Shown here in pieces: positions 42,714 through 50,250 of a DNA stretch of 54,332 bases. The first letter of the stretch is position 1, and every line of letters starts with the position of its first letter. This DNA is from Pseudomonadota bacterium (GTDB lineage: Bacteria; Pseudomonadota; Alphaproteobacteria; Reyranellales; Reyranellaceae): positions 1 through 54,332 of the forward strand of contig JAFEBU010000030.1 of the NCBI GenBank assembly GCA_018242505.1, read 5' to 3'. The notes beneath the pieces are model-generated. The model ran no database searches. It was given only the letters and a program-made list of their open reading frames with translations, and had not been told where the DNA came from. Both the position numbers and the translations under genes were made by a program.

Positions 42714-43258
42714 AGAAGCGCAACTTCCCGGTGCACGACGTCCGGCGCTATCTCGAGCCGGGACCGATCGTGTTGGTGTCGTCGCATTGGCGTGGCCAGT
42801 CAAATGTCATGACACTCGGCTGGCACACCGTGCTGGAATTCACGCCCTCGCTGGTCGGGCTGATGATCTCGAATGGCAATCACAGCCACGAGATGATCCG
42901 GCGCAGCAAGGAGTGCGTAATCAACGTCCCTACCACCAAACTCACCGACACGGTCGCCGGCATCGGCAACTGCTCGGGCAGCGAGGTCGACAAGTTCGAG
43001 AGATTCGACCTGACCAAAGTGCCGGCGAGCAGAGTTGCAGCACCTCTGATCCGCGAATGCCATGCGAGCTTCGAATGCCACCTGCACGATGCGGCGATGA
43101 TCAGCCATTACAATTTTTTCATATTCGAGGTCGTACAAGCACACGTGGCGGCGCGGCCGAAGCATCCCGAGACGCTGCATTACACGGGCGACGGCGTGTT
43201 CATGGTGGCGGGCCGGACCGTGAGCCGTCGCTCGATGTTCCGGCCCGGTATGCTGTGA
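42710..43258 (+). CDS. Flavin-reductase-like FMN-binding protein (flavoredoxin family)
   Basis: 182 residues with a split-barrel flavin-binding fold: FPVHDVRRYLEPGPIVLVSSHWRGQSNVMTLGWHTVLEFTPSLVGLMISNGNHSHEMIRRSKECVINVPT (FMN-contacting segment and NxS/T loop), then VAGIGNCSGSEVDKFERFDLTKVPA and CHLHDAAMISHYNFFIFEVVQAHV. Members reduce flavins with NAD(P)H or transfer electrons. Its role here is unknown; it could supply reduced flavin to an enzyme of aldehyde metabolism. It is coupled to the leader ORF and driven from the ModE-type site at 42610. It is convergent with the cupin gene, four bases apart. Confidence 0.85.
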   Translation: MKKRNFPVHDVRRYLEPGPIVLVSSHWRGQSNVMTLGWHTVLEFTPSLVGLMISNGNHSHEMIRRSKECVINVPTTKLTDTVAGIGNCSGSEVDKFERFDLTKVPASRVAAPLIRECHASFECHLHDAAMISHYNFFIFEVVQAHVAARPKHPETLHYTGDGVFMVAGRTVSRRSMFRPGML

Positions 43259-43262
43259 GCGG

Positions 43263-43610
43263 CTAGAAAGTTGTCTTGCCGCGGACCGAAATGGCGATGT
43301 GCGCAAAGTCCGAATTGGGCGTGGCGCCGTGCCAGTGCTTCTCGCCTGCCGGGATGACGACGAAGTCGCCAGGCTTGATGCGGATCTCTTCTTTCTCGGT
43401 CGCGATGATACCTTCGCCTTTGGTGACATACAGTACCTGGTCGAAGTCATGAACGTGAAAAACGTTTACTGCCCCCTTGTCGAAGTTGATGACGTTGGTT
43501 CGCAGCTCGCTCGTATCCGAATCAAGCACTGGCTGGACAGTCACCCGACCCTTGAACAGGCCACTGCTGCGCTCCTTCCGCTCGATGTCGCTGGTTCGCA
43601 GGACTTTCAT
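43263..43610 (-). CDS. Small cupin-domain protein
   Basis: 115 residues. One cupin_2 barrel: VNVFHVHDFDQVLYVTKGEGIIATEKEEIRIKPGDFVVIPAGEKHWHGATP contains HxH, a later E/Q and a His in KHWHG, the metal-binding set. Small cupins bind a metal and act as dioxygenases, isomerases, carriers or sensors; this one is unassigned. It is the last gene of the probable aldehyde dehydrogenase / aldo-keto reductase / cupin transcript, 80 bp after the reductase stop. Confidence 0.85.
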   Translation of the reverse strand: MKVLRTSDIERKERSSGLFKGRVTVQPVLDSDTSELRTNVINFDKGAVNVFHVHDFDQVLYVTKGEGIIATEKEEIRIKPGDFVVIPAGEKHWHGATPNSDFAHIAISVRGKTTF

Positions 43611-43690
43611 GGCTTCCTCTCGTGCGTTGCGGTCTCGCGATTATGGCTATTCAGGTCCGCCTGGACCAACCCGGATGTGACAGCTCAATG

Positions 43691-44686
43691 TCAGCGTTCG
43701 GCATCGACCGCCCGCCATTCGTGGGTGACATCGTCGAGCTTCTTCTTGAGGTCCTCGGGCAGCGGTCCCTGCTCGGCTGCTGCCAGGCTGTCGGCGAGCT
43801 GCTCGGGTTTGCTTGCGCCAATGATCGGCGCCGTGATTGCCGGTTCGGACAAAACCCACCGCATTGCCATTGTCGCCATACCGAGACCCGCGTCGGCCGC
43901 GATCGCGCGCAGGGCGTCGATCGTCTCGAACTCGCGGCTGTGCCAGTAGCGCTCCTGGTATCGCGCGCCTGCGGTTCCGAGCTTGAAGCGCGAGCCTTCC
44001 GGCGGTGCCGCCTTCGCGTCATGCTTGCCGGTCAGCAACCCGCCAGCCAGCGGATTGTAGGGGATGACCGCGATCTTCTCCTCCGCGCACAGCGGCAGCA
44101 GGTCACGCTCGTAACCGCGGAACAGCATATTGTAACGCGGCTGCACGGACTCGATTCGCACGATGTTCTTGAGCTCACTGCGGCCGAGGGCACGGGCGAT
44201 TCTATAGGCTGGCCAATTCGATACCCCGACGTAACGTGCCTTCCCGCTCCTCACGACGGTATCGAGCGCCTCCAGCGTCTCATCGAGGGGCGCGTTGTCG
44301 TCATAACGGTGAAGTTGATACAGGTCGACGTAGTCGGTACCGAGTCGCTTCAGCGATTCGTCGATGGCCGCCAGCACGTGTTTGCGCGAGGTGCCCTGGT
44401 TCCACGGATTACGGCCCATGACACCGGCACACTTGGTCGCGACGACGAAATTGTGCCGTTTGCCCCTCAGCCAATTGCCGACGATCTGTTCGGTACGGCC
44501 GACCGTGTTGTGGCCTCCGCCAAGCGGATAGACATCGGCCGTGTCGAGGAAATCGACTCCGCCCGCCGAAGCGGCGTCAAGAATCGCATTGCTCCGGGCT
44601 TCATCGCATTGCAGCCCGAACGTCATGGTGCCGAGGCAGAGCCTCGACACCCGAAGACCTGTGCGACCAAACCTTACGTGTTCCAT
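43691..44686 (-). CDS. Aldo/keto reductase
   Basis: 331 residues. The TIM-barrel family is clear: VRFGRTGLRVSRLCLGTMTFG at the start, the catalytic Asp/Tyr region FLDTADVYPLGGGHNTVGRTEQIVGNWLRG, VVATKC, then IDESLKRLGTDYVDLYQLHR with the catalytic His. NAD(P)H binding near the end is WVLSEPAITAPIIGASKPEQL. It reduces aldehydes and ketones or the reverse. It lies about 100 bp after the aldehyde dehydrogenase stop, on the same strand, suggesting one unit handling carbonyl compounds. Confidence 0.92.
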   Translation of the reverse strand: MEHVRFGRTGLRVSRLCLGTMTFGLQCDEARSNAILDAASAGGVDFLDTADVYPLGGGHNTVGRTEQIVGNWLRGKRHNFVVATKCAGVMGRNPWNQGTSRKHVLAAIDESLKRLGTDYVDLYQLHRYDDNAPLDETLEALDTVVRSGKARYVGVSNWPAYRIARALGRSELKNIVRIESVQPRYNMLFRGYERDLLPLCAEEKIAVIPYNPLAGGLLTGKHDAKAAPPEGSRFKLGTAGARYQERYWHSREFETIDALRAIAADAGLGMATMAMRWVLSEPAITAPIIGASKPEQLADSLAAAEQGPLPEDLKKKLDDVTHEWRAVDAER

Positions 44687-44791
44687 GATGAGAGTTTAAG
44701 CCGTCTTGATGGGAACCGCCTTCACGTTACGGTACTCCCAAAGGCGCTGCTTATCCGGTTTTCCATCACGGTCACGTTACTGTCTCTTGGC

Positions 44792-46288
44792 TCAGAGCAT
44801 TGCCGCGACAGCTTTCACCTCGGTGTAAAGCTCGATCGCCTCAAAGCCCATTTCGCGGCCCCAGCCGCTCTGCTTGTAGCCGCCGAACGGCAGAGCGACG
44901 TCGTTGAAATTGTGGACGTTGATCCAGACCGAGCCCGCCTTCAGCTTGCGCGCAAGCTTGTGGGCGACGCCGATGTCACGCGTGTAGATGCTGGCTGCGA
45001 GCCCGTACTCGGTGGCATTGCCCTGGCGGGCGATCCGCTCGAGATCCTCGTCGTTGAACGGCATGGCGCAGACCACGGGCCCGAAGATCTCCTCGCGCAC
45101 GACCTTCATGGTCGGATTGGTCTTGGTCAGGATCGTGGGCTCGATGAAATAGCCCTCGTTGCCATGCCGCTTGCCGCCAGTGATTGCCTCGGCGCCCTGC
45201 TCCTTGCCCGAGGCGAGGTAGCCGGTGACGCGCTGGAACTGCTCCTCCGAGACCAGCGGTCCGACTCGGGTGCTGGTGTCGAGGCCCGGGCCAATCTTGA
45301 GCTTCTTCGCCTCGCCCGAGAGGCCATCCATCACCTTGTCGAACAGGCGCTCGTGCACGAAGAGCCGCGAGCCTGCGGTGCAGCACTGGCCCATGTTGAA
45401 GAAGATGCCGGTCGCCGCCCCCGGGATCGCGACCGAGAGATCGGCGTCGGGGAATACGAAGGACGGCGACTTGCCGCCGAGCTCGAGGCTCACCTTCTTG
45501 AGGTTGCCTGCCGCCGCCTGGACGATCAGCCTGCCGACCTCGGTCGAGCCGGTGAAGGCGACCTTGTCCACGTCCGGGTGTGCCGCGAGTGCCGCGCCTG
45601 GCGTGCCGTCACCGGTGACGATGTTGACCACACCCGGCGGGAAGCCCGCCTCCATGATCAGTTCGCCGAGACGAATGGCCGACAACGGCGTCTGTTCGGC
45701 AGGCTTCAGGACGATGGTGCAGCCTGCGGTCAGCGCCGGCGCGATCTTCCAAACCGCCATCATGAGAGGGAAGTTCCAGGGGATGATCTGGCCGACCACG
45801 CCAACGGGCTCACGCATGGAATAGGCGTGCCAGTCGCCGGGCGCCGAGAGCGGAATGCTTTGCCCCGTGATCTTGGTCGCCCAGCCCGCCATATAACGCA
45901 AGAGTTCACAGGAGAACGGCAGGTCGACCAGCTTCGCGTCCGTCACCGGTTTGCCGTTGTCGATGCTCTCGATCTCCGCCAGCTCCGCAGCATGCTTCTC
46001 CAGCAGGTCGCCGAGCCTCCATACCATCTTGCCACGCTCGACCGGTTTCACCTTGCTCCACGGACCGTCGTCGAATGCCTTGCGCGCAGCCTTCACGGCC
46101 GCGTCGATATCCTCGGCGCCGCCATCGGCGACCGCCGCAATCTGCTGGCCGGTCGCAGGATCCAGAACCTTGAAGGTCTTGCCGCTCCTGGCCGACACCC
46201 ATTGGCCGCCGATCAGCAGCTTGTGCGGCTTGGAGATGAAGGAAGACGCGGCAGCTCCAAGGCGACCGACATTGGCCGATACGTCCAT
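44792..46288 (-). CDS. NAD(P)-dependent aldehyde dehydrogenase (1 of 4)
   Basis: 498 residues, normal for the ALDH superfamily. NAD-binding: PWNFPLMMAVWKIAPALTAGCTIVLKPAEQTPLSA and FTGSTEVGR. Catalytic Glu269 (VSLELGGKSP) and Cys303 (GQCCTAGSRLFVHE). It ends YKQSGWGREMGFEAIELYTEVKAV. The sequence is of the ALDH1/2-like type that oxidises a range of aldehydes to acids. It needs no molybdenum or tungsten. Two perfect ModE-type dyads lie in the 115 bp between it and the divergent gene at 46404, one 33 bp before its ATG. Confidence 0.95.
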   Translation of the reverse strand: MDVSANVGRLGAAASSFISKPHKLLIGGQWVSARSGKTFKVLDPATGQQIAAVADGGAEDIDAAVKAARKAFDDGPWSKVKPVERGKMVWRLGDLLEKHAAELAEIESIDNGKPVTDAKLVDLPFSCELLRYMAGWATKITGQSIPLSAPGDWHAYSMREPVGVVGQIIPWNFPLMMAVWKIAPALTAGCTIVLKPAEQTPLSAIRLGELIMEAGFPPGVVNIVTGDGTPGAALAAHPDVDKVAFTGSTEVGRLIVQAAAGNLKKVSLELGGKSPSFVFPDADLSVAIPGAATGIFFNMGQCCTAGSRLFVHERLFDKVMDGLSGEAKKLKIGPGLDTSTRVGPLVSEEQFQRVTGYLASGKEQGAEAITGGKRHGNEGYFIEPTILTKTNPTMKVVREEIFGPVVCAMPFNDEDLERIARQGNATEYGLAASIYTRDIGVAHKLARKLKAGSVWINVHNFNDVALPFGGYKQSGWGREMGFEAIELYTEVKAVAAML

Positions 46289-46320
46289 GATTTCCTCCTC
46301 ACGTTTTCAGCGACAGCTCA

Positions 46321-46344
46321 CGCTATATTCCATGGAATATAGCG
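46321..46344. promoter_or_regulatory. ModE-type operator, perfect 24-bp palindrome
   Basis: CGCTATAT-TCCATGGA-ATATAGCG: arms and spacer are all self-complementary, so the whole 24 bp is a palindrome. It is the best match in the window and lies 32 bp upstream of the aldehyde dehydrogenase start at 46288. Confidence 0.8.
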
Positions 46345-46365
46345 ACTGAATCCAATGGGCGTCTA

Positions 46366-46389
46366 CGCTATATTCTGCTGCATATAGCG
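46366..46389. promoter_or_regulatory. ModE-type operator before the small unknown gene
   Basis: CGCTATAT-TCTGCTGC-ATATAGCG with perfect arms, ending 14 bp upstream of the start at 46404. Centre-to-centre distance from the 46321 site is 45 bp, about four helical turns. Confidence 0.8.
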
Positions 46390-46403
46390 TATCGGAGAGC
46401 TGC

Positions 46404-46787
46404 ATGGAGATTGTCGGCAAGAAGCTCGCTACCTGCCAAGTTGACGAGGCTGGCGAGTGGTTCCGCCTTCATGTCGAAGCGGAGGACGGCACGCCGAGTG
46501 CGCTGATCCTGCCAATGGACTGTGTGCGCTCACTGCTGATGACGCTGCCCGGCATGATCGAACGCGCTCTTAAGGCGCGCTACCGTGACGCTTCGATGAA
46601 GCTCGTCTATCCGATGGGCGACTGGGCGGTCGAGAGCGACGTCCACAGCGATGCCCGCATCCTGACCCTGGCGACACCCGACGGCTTCAGGGTCGCCTTC
46701 GCGATGACACCGGAAAGTGCCGACAATCTCGGCGCTTCACTCGTCGACACCAGTGAAGAAACTCCCTTCGACGCGACCGTGAACTAA
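46404..46787 (+). CDS. Small protein of unknown function under ModE-type control
   Basis: 127 residues from ATG 46404 with GGAGAG before it. The order of segments resembles the protein at 42113: strand RLHVEAEDGTPSALILPMDC, helix VRSLLMTLPGMIERALKARY, then strands ILTLATPDGFRVAFAMTPESADNL. No signal peptide, membrane segment or known motif. It is a single-gene unit whose promoter carries a perfect ModE-type dyad, and is convergent with the aldehyde dehydrogenase ending at 46859. Two relatives in one Mo/W regulon suggest a shared, undescribed role, perhaps as regulators or assembly factors of the aldehyde-oxidising enzymes. Confidence 0.72.
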   Translation: MEIVGKKLATCQVDEAGEWFRLHVEAEDGTPSALILPMDCVRSLLMTLPGMIERALKARYRDASMKLVYPMGDWAVESDVHSDARILTLATPDGFRVAFAMTPESADNLGASLVDTSEETPFDATVN

Positions 46788-46858
46788 CCGCACTGCCTGG
46801 GATCTTACTTGCGACCAGATACCGTCACATTTCGGACCACCGTACCGAGATCGCTCTG

Positions 46859-48331
46859 CTAGTCGAACGAACCCTTCAAGATCGAGACGTTCTTGATGTC
46901 GCTGTAGAAATCCATGCTCCAGTCGCCGCCTTCACGGCCGATGCCGGAGTTGCGTGAGCCGCCGAACGGTGCGGCAAGGTCTCGGACAAAGAAGCAGTTG
47001 ACCCACAGGCTGCCGGCAACCAGCCGGTCGGCAACCCGCCACGCCCGCTGCTCGCTGCGCGTGAACACCATTGCGGCCAGCCCATACTTGGTGCCATTCG
47101 CCATCTCCACGAGTTCGTCCTCATCTTTGAAGGTCTGCCAGGTCAGCACCGGGCCGAAAACCTCGCGCTGCACGATCTCCATGTCCTGCTTCACGTTGGC
47201 GAGCATGGTCGGCTGGAAGTAGAGCGCACCGGCTTCATGTCTATTTCCGCCCCATAGTGGTTCGGCCCCTGCGGCCTTGGCGCGTTCCACAAAACCGGTG
47301 ACCCGCTCGAACGCATCGGGATGAATAAGCGGGCCAATCTTGGTGCCACCCTCACGTGGGTCGCCTACCTTGCTCGCCGCGACCTCCTTGCGCACGCGGC
47401 CCAGCAGGTCGTCAGCGATGGAACGCTCGACCAGCACGCGGGTGCCGGCGAGACAGACCTGGCCCGCATTGTTGTACTGCCCGGCGACAGTTTTGGCAGC
47501 GGCATCCAAATCCGCATCGGCGAAAACAACGAAAGGTGACTTGCCGCCGAGCTCGAAGCTCACTGGCGTGATGGTGCGCGCCGCCGCTTGACCGATCAGA
47601 CGGGCTGTGTCGGTCGAGCCGGTGAAGCTGATCCGATCGACGTCCTCGTGCGCGACGAGTGCCGCTCCCGCCTCCTCGCCTATTCCTTGAACCACGTTGA
47701 GCACGCCGGCCGGCACGCCCGCCTCGTGGGCAATGTCTGCCATCAGGGAGCAGGTGAGCGGCGCCCATTCTGGCGGTTTGACGACAATGGTATTGCCGGC
47801 GGCGAGGGCCGGCCCGACTTTCCACGTCGCAAGCATTAGCGGACTGTTCCATGGCGTAATCAGCACGGCGACGCCGGACGGATCATAGCGCACATGGTTG
47901 GTCACCGTGGGCGACTCGATCGGCTTGTGCTGGCGCTTCGCCGCCCACTCAGCGAAGAATTCGATGTTATGAGCGGCACGCGGCACCATGTCCTCACGGT
48001 TGCGCGACAACAGCGACCCATTGTCGGCTGTCTCAACCGCAGCGAGTTCCTCACGGCGAGAACGGATGCCCTCGGCGAACCGCTTCAGGATCGGCAGCCG
48101 TCCCTGCGGCCCGAGTGCCGCCCACGCCGGGAAGGCCGCCCGCGCCGCTGCAACGGCTGCATTGGCTTCCTCGGCGCCACCGGCCGAGACGTTGGCGAGA
48201 TGGCTACCATCGATCGGCGAGAAATCTTCAAAGGTCCTGTTTGACGGGACACGCTTGCCGCCGATCCAATGCGCAGTCGAAACCTCGACATCGGCGATCG
48301 TCGCGCGGGCAGTTTTCGATTGCTTGGCCAT
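46859..48331 (-). CDS. NAD(P)-dependent aldehyde dehydrogenase (2 of 4)
   Basis: 490 residues. Cofactor site: PWNSPLMLATWKVGPALAAGNTIVVKPPEWAPLTC and FTGSTDTAR. Catalytic Glu260 (VSFELGGKSP) and Cys293 (NNAGQVCLAGTRVLVE). The ending is GGSRNSGIGREGGDWSMDFYSDIKNVSI. It resembles HpaE/BetB-type enzymes for hydroxymuconic semialdehyde or similar substrates, but the substrate is not fixed. It starts 15 bp after the stop of the aldehyde dehydrogenase upstream (48347), on the same strand, so the pair is one transcript from the 49798 site. Confidence 0.95.
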   Translation of the reverse strand: MAKQSKTARATIADVEVSTAHWIGGKRVPSNRTFEDFSPIDGSHLANVSAGGAEEANAAVAAARAAFPAWAALGPQGRLPILKRFAEGIRSRREELAAVETADNGSLLSRNREDMVPRAAHNIEFFAEWAAKRQHKPIESPTVTNHVRYDPSGVAVLITPWNSPLMLATWKVGPALAAGNTIVVKPPEWAPLTCSLMADIAHEAGVPAGVLNVVQGIGEEAGAALVAHEDVDRISFTGSTDTARLIGQAAARTITPVSFELGGKSPFVVFADADLDAAAKTVAGQYNNAGQVCLAGTRVLVERSIADDLLGRVRKEVAASKVGDPREGGTKIGPLIHPDAFERVTGFVERAKAAGAEPLWGGNRHEAGALYFQPTMLANVKQDMEIVQREVFGPVLTWQTFKDEDELVEMANGTKYGLAAMVFTRSEQRAWRVADRLVAGSLWVNCFFVRDLAAPFGGSRNSGIGREGGDWSMDFYSDIKNVSILKGSFD

Positions 48332-48346
48332 GACGCGTCCTTTCTG

Positions 48347-49774
48347 TCAGTTCATCAGGTGAGAGACGTTCTTCACCACCGTGTAGCCGTGAAGCCCTTC
48401 GATGCCGCCCTCGCGACCGAAACCTGAATCCTTGACGCCGCCGAACGGCGTTTCAGCGCTCGAAGCCACATAGTGATTGATGGACAGATTCCCGACTTCG
48501 ATGCTCTCGGCGAGCTGTTCGGCCTTGCGAGCCGAATTGGTAAACGCATAGCCGGCCAGCCCGTAAGTGACGGAGTTCGCCTTTTCGATCGCCTCGTCGA
48601 TGTTGCGCACGCGGCTCAGCAACGCCAGAGGCCCGAACGGCTCCTCGCTCATCGCGCGCGCACCGTCGGGGACGTCGGCCAGCACGGTGAGCGGATAGAA
48701 GTTTCCGCGATTGCCGATGCGGGCTCCGCCGGCTACCACCCGTGCGCCTCTCGCCTTTGCGTCTGCAACGAGCGTCTCCATCGCGGCGATGCGCCGATCG
48801 TTGGCGAGTGGGCCCATCTGGTTCGCCGGATCGAGCCCGTTGCCGATCTTGAACGACGCCGCCTTCTCGGCCATCGCCGCCGTAAAGCGATCGTAGATCG
48901 CGTCCTCGACAAAGAAGCGGGTCGGTGCAACGCAGACCTGACCCGCGTTGCGCGACTTGGCGACCGCGGCGTTCGCACCCTGGCTTGCGGGATCGACATC
49001 GTCGCAGACGATGACCGGCGAATGGCCGCCGAGTTCCATGATGACAGGCTTCATGTGTGCGCCGGCGAGCGCCGTCAGGTGCTTGCCGACCGGAACCGAT
49101 CCGGTAAAAGTCACGAGCCGCACCGTCGACTGCGGGATCAGGTACTCGGAGATCTCGGCCGGCTTGCCGAACACCAGATTCAGCACGCCGGCCGGCAAGC
49201 CAGCGTCAGCGAAAGCCTGCACAAGCTGGACGGCGCCGGCTGGAGTCTCCTCCGAAGCTTTGAGGATGATCGAGCAGCCAGATGACAGTGCGCCGCCGAC
49301 TTTGCGCGCCGGTGAGCTGGTGGGGAAGTTCCATGGCGAAAAGGCAGCGACCACACCGATCGGCTGGCGCAGCACGGAATGGCGCATGCCAGGTTCGCTC
49401 GGGATGATGCGGCCATAAACACGCCGGCCCTCCTGCGCGTCCCATTCGATGATCTCGCAGGCACGCTGGATCTCCGCGCGAGACTGAGCGATCGGCTTAC
49501 CTTGCTCCAACGTCATCGTCTCGGCCAAGGACTCGATGCGCTCGCGCATGAGCTGCGTGGCCTTGAGAATGATCTCGGCGCGCCTGGCGGGAGAGGTTCG
49601 CGACCAGACCTTCAGGCCTTTCTCGGCCGCGGCGAGGGCGTCGTCGAGATCGGAGCGCGTGGCGTGTGGCACGGTGCCCAGCACCGTGTCGTCGGCCGGA
49701 TTGAACACCGGCTGGCCATCGCGGCTGCGCCATTCGCCATCGATGAAGAGCTTCAGGTTGGGGTAGTTGGGCAT
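48347..49774 (-). CDS. NAD-dependent succinate-semialdehyde-type aldehyde dehydrogenase (3 of 4)
   Basis: 475 residues from ATG 49774 with GAGGAG just upstream; the in-frame GTG/ATG codons to 49798 lie in the operator. Cofactor site: PWNFPTSSPARKVGGALSSGCSIILKASEETP and FTGSVPVGK. Catalytic Glu247 (IMELGGHSP) and Cys281 (NAGQVCVAPTRFFVE). It ends SGFGREGGIEGLHGYTVVKNVSHL. The overall sequence is of the GabD/SSADH-like branch. The ModE-type site 49798-49821 covers its promoter. It is the first gene of the two-gene aldehyde dehydrogenase unit. Confidence 0.93.
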   Translation of the reverse strand: MPNYPNLKLFIDGEWRSRDGQPVFNPADDTVLGTVPHATRSDLDDALAAAEKGLKVWSRTSPARRAEIILKATQLMRERIESLAETMTLEQGKPIAQSRAEIQRACEIIEWDAQEGRRVYGRIIPSEPGMRHSVLRQPIGVVAAFSPWNFPTSSPARKVGGALSSGCSIILKASEETPAGAVQLVQAFADAGLPAGVLNLVFGKPAEISEYLIPQSTVRLVTFTGSVPVGKHLTALAGAHMKPVIMELGGHSPVIVCDDVDPASQGANAAVAKSRNAGQVCVAPTRFFVEDAIYDRFTAAMAEKAASFKIGNGLDPANQMGPLANDRRIAAMETLVADAKARGARVVAGGARIGNRGNFYPLTVLADVPDGARAMSEEPFGPLALLSRVRNIDEAIEKANSVTYGLAGYAFTNSARKAEQLAESIEVGNLSINHYVASSAETPFGGVKDSGFGREGGIEGLHGYTVVKNVSHLMN

Positions 49775-49797
49775 GGTCACTCCTCTCGCCAACGCCA

Positions 49798-49821
49798 CGC
49801 AATATTCCAGTGGATATAGCG
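49798..49821. promoter_or_regulatory. ModE-type operator between aldehyde dehydrogenase and modE
   Basis: CGCAATAT-TCCAGTGG-ATATAGCG; the left arm differs by one base from CGCTATAT. It ends 24 bp before the minus-strand start at 49774 and about 52 bp before modE on the plus strand. Confidence 0.75.
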
Positions 49822-49829
49822 CGTTGAGT

Positions 49830-49853
49830 CGTTATAGTCGAATGACTATTAAG
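49830..49853. promoter_or_regulatory. Second, weaker ModE-type site before modE
   Basis: CGTTATAG-N8-CTATTAAG: the two arms pair at six of eight positions. Centre 32 bp from the neighbouring dyad, about three helical turns, and 31 bp before the modE ATG, fitting autoregulation. Confidence 0.45.
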
Positions 49854-49872
49854 ATTTGTCTGAAGAGGACCG

Positions 49873-50217
49873 ATGCCCCAGATCAGCATTCACATCGATT
49901 TCGAAGACGAGGGCCAACTTGAACCCCGCACAGTCGCCCTGCTGGAACGCATCGCCGAGGAAGGCTCTATTTCGGCAGCGGGGCGCGCGATGAAGATTTC
50001 CTACAAACACGCCTGGGAGCTGGTCGCGGAGGTTAACCGTACCTTCGAGGAGCCGCTGGTGAAGGCACAGACCGGTGGCGCGGCTGGCGGTGGCTCGGTG
50101 ATCACGGAGCGCGGACAGAAGCTGATCCGCGACTACCGAGCGCTCGAGCGGAAGGCACTGTCGGCGACAGCCCGCCACCTTAAGGCAATGCAGGCCGGCG
50201 CCGGCCGGCAGCACTAA
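49873..50217 (+). CDS. modE: ModE, DNA-binding domain only (no molybdate-binding domain)
   Basis: 114 residues, against about 260 for the E. coli protein. It covers the winged-helix domain: LEPRTVALLERIAEEGSISAAGRAMKISYKHAWELVAEVNRTFEEPLVKAQTGGAAGGGSVITERGQKLIRDYRALERKAL. This is the LysR-like ModE N-terminal fold with the GSISAAGRAMKISYKHAW recognition helix and the TGGxxGGG wing. The pair of C-terminal Mop domains that sense oxyanion is absent. It must therefore sense through another protein (Mop at 41896 is the candidate) or by other means. It should bind the TATAT dyads found across the island. It is followed 33 bp later by an aldehyde dehydrogenase on the same strand. Confidence 0.93.
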   Translation: MPQISIHIDFEDEGQLEPRTVALLERIAEEGSISAAGRAMKISYKHAWELVAEVNRTFEEPLVKAQTGGAAGGGSVITERGQKLIRDYRALERKALSATARHLKAMQAGAGRQH

Positions 50218-50250
50218 TCCACTACAACTCTCTTCTATCGAGGAACCGAG

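Noticed and set aside
43622..46342. 906-codon plus-strand frame across the aldo/keto reductase and aldehyde dehydrogenase
   Set aside because: It is an unusually long antisense frame but spans two well-defined genes on the other strand; the translation is Arg/Asp/His-rich without domains. GC-rich codon bias explains it.
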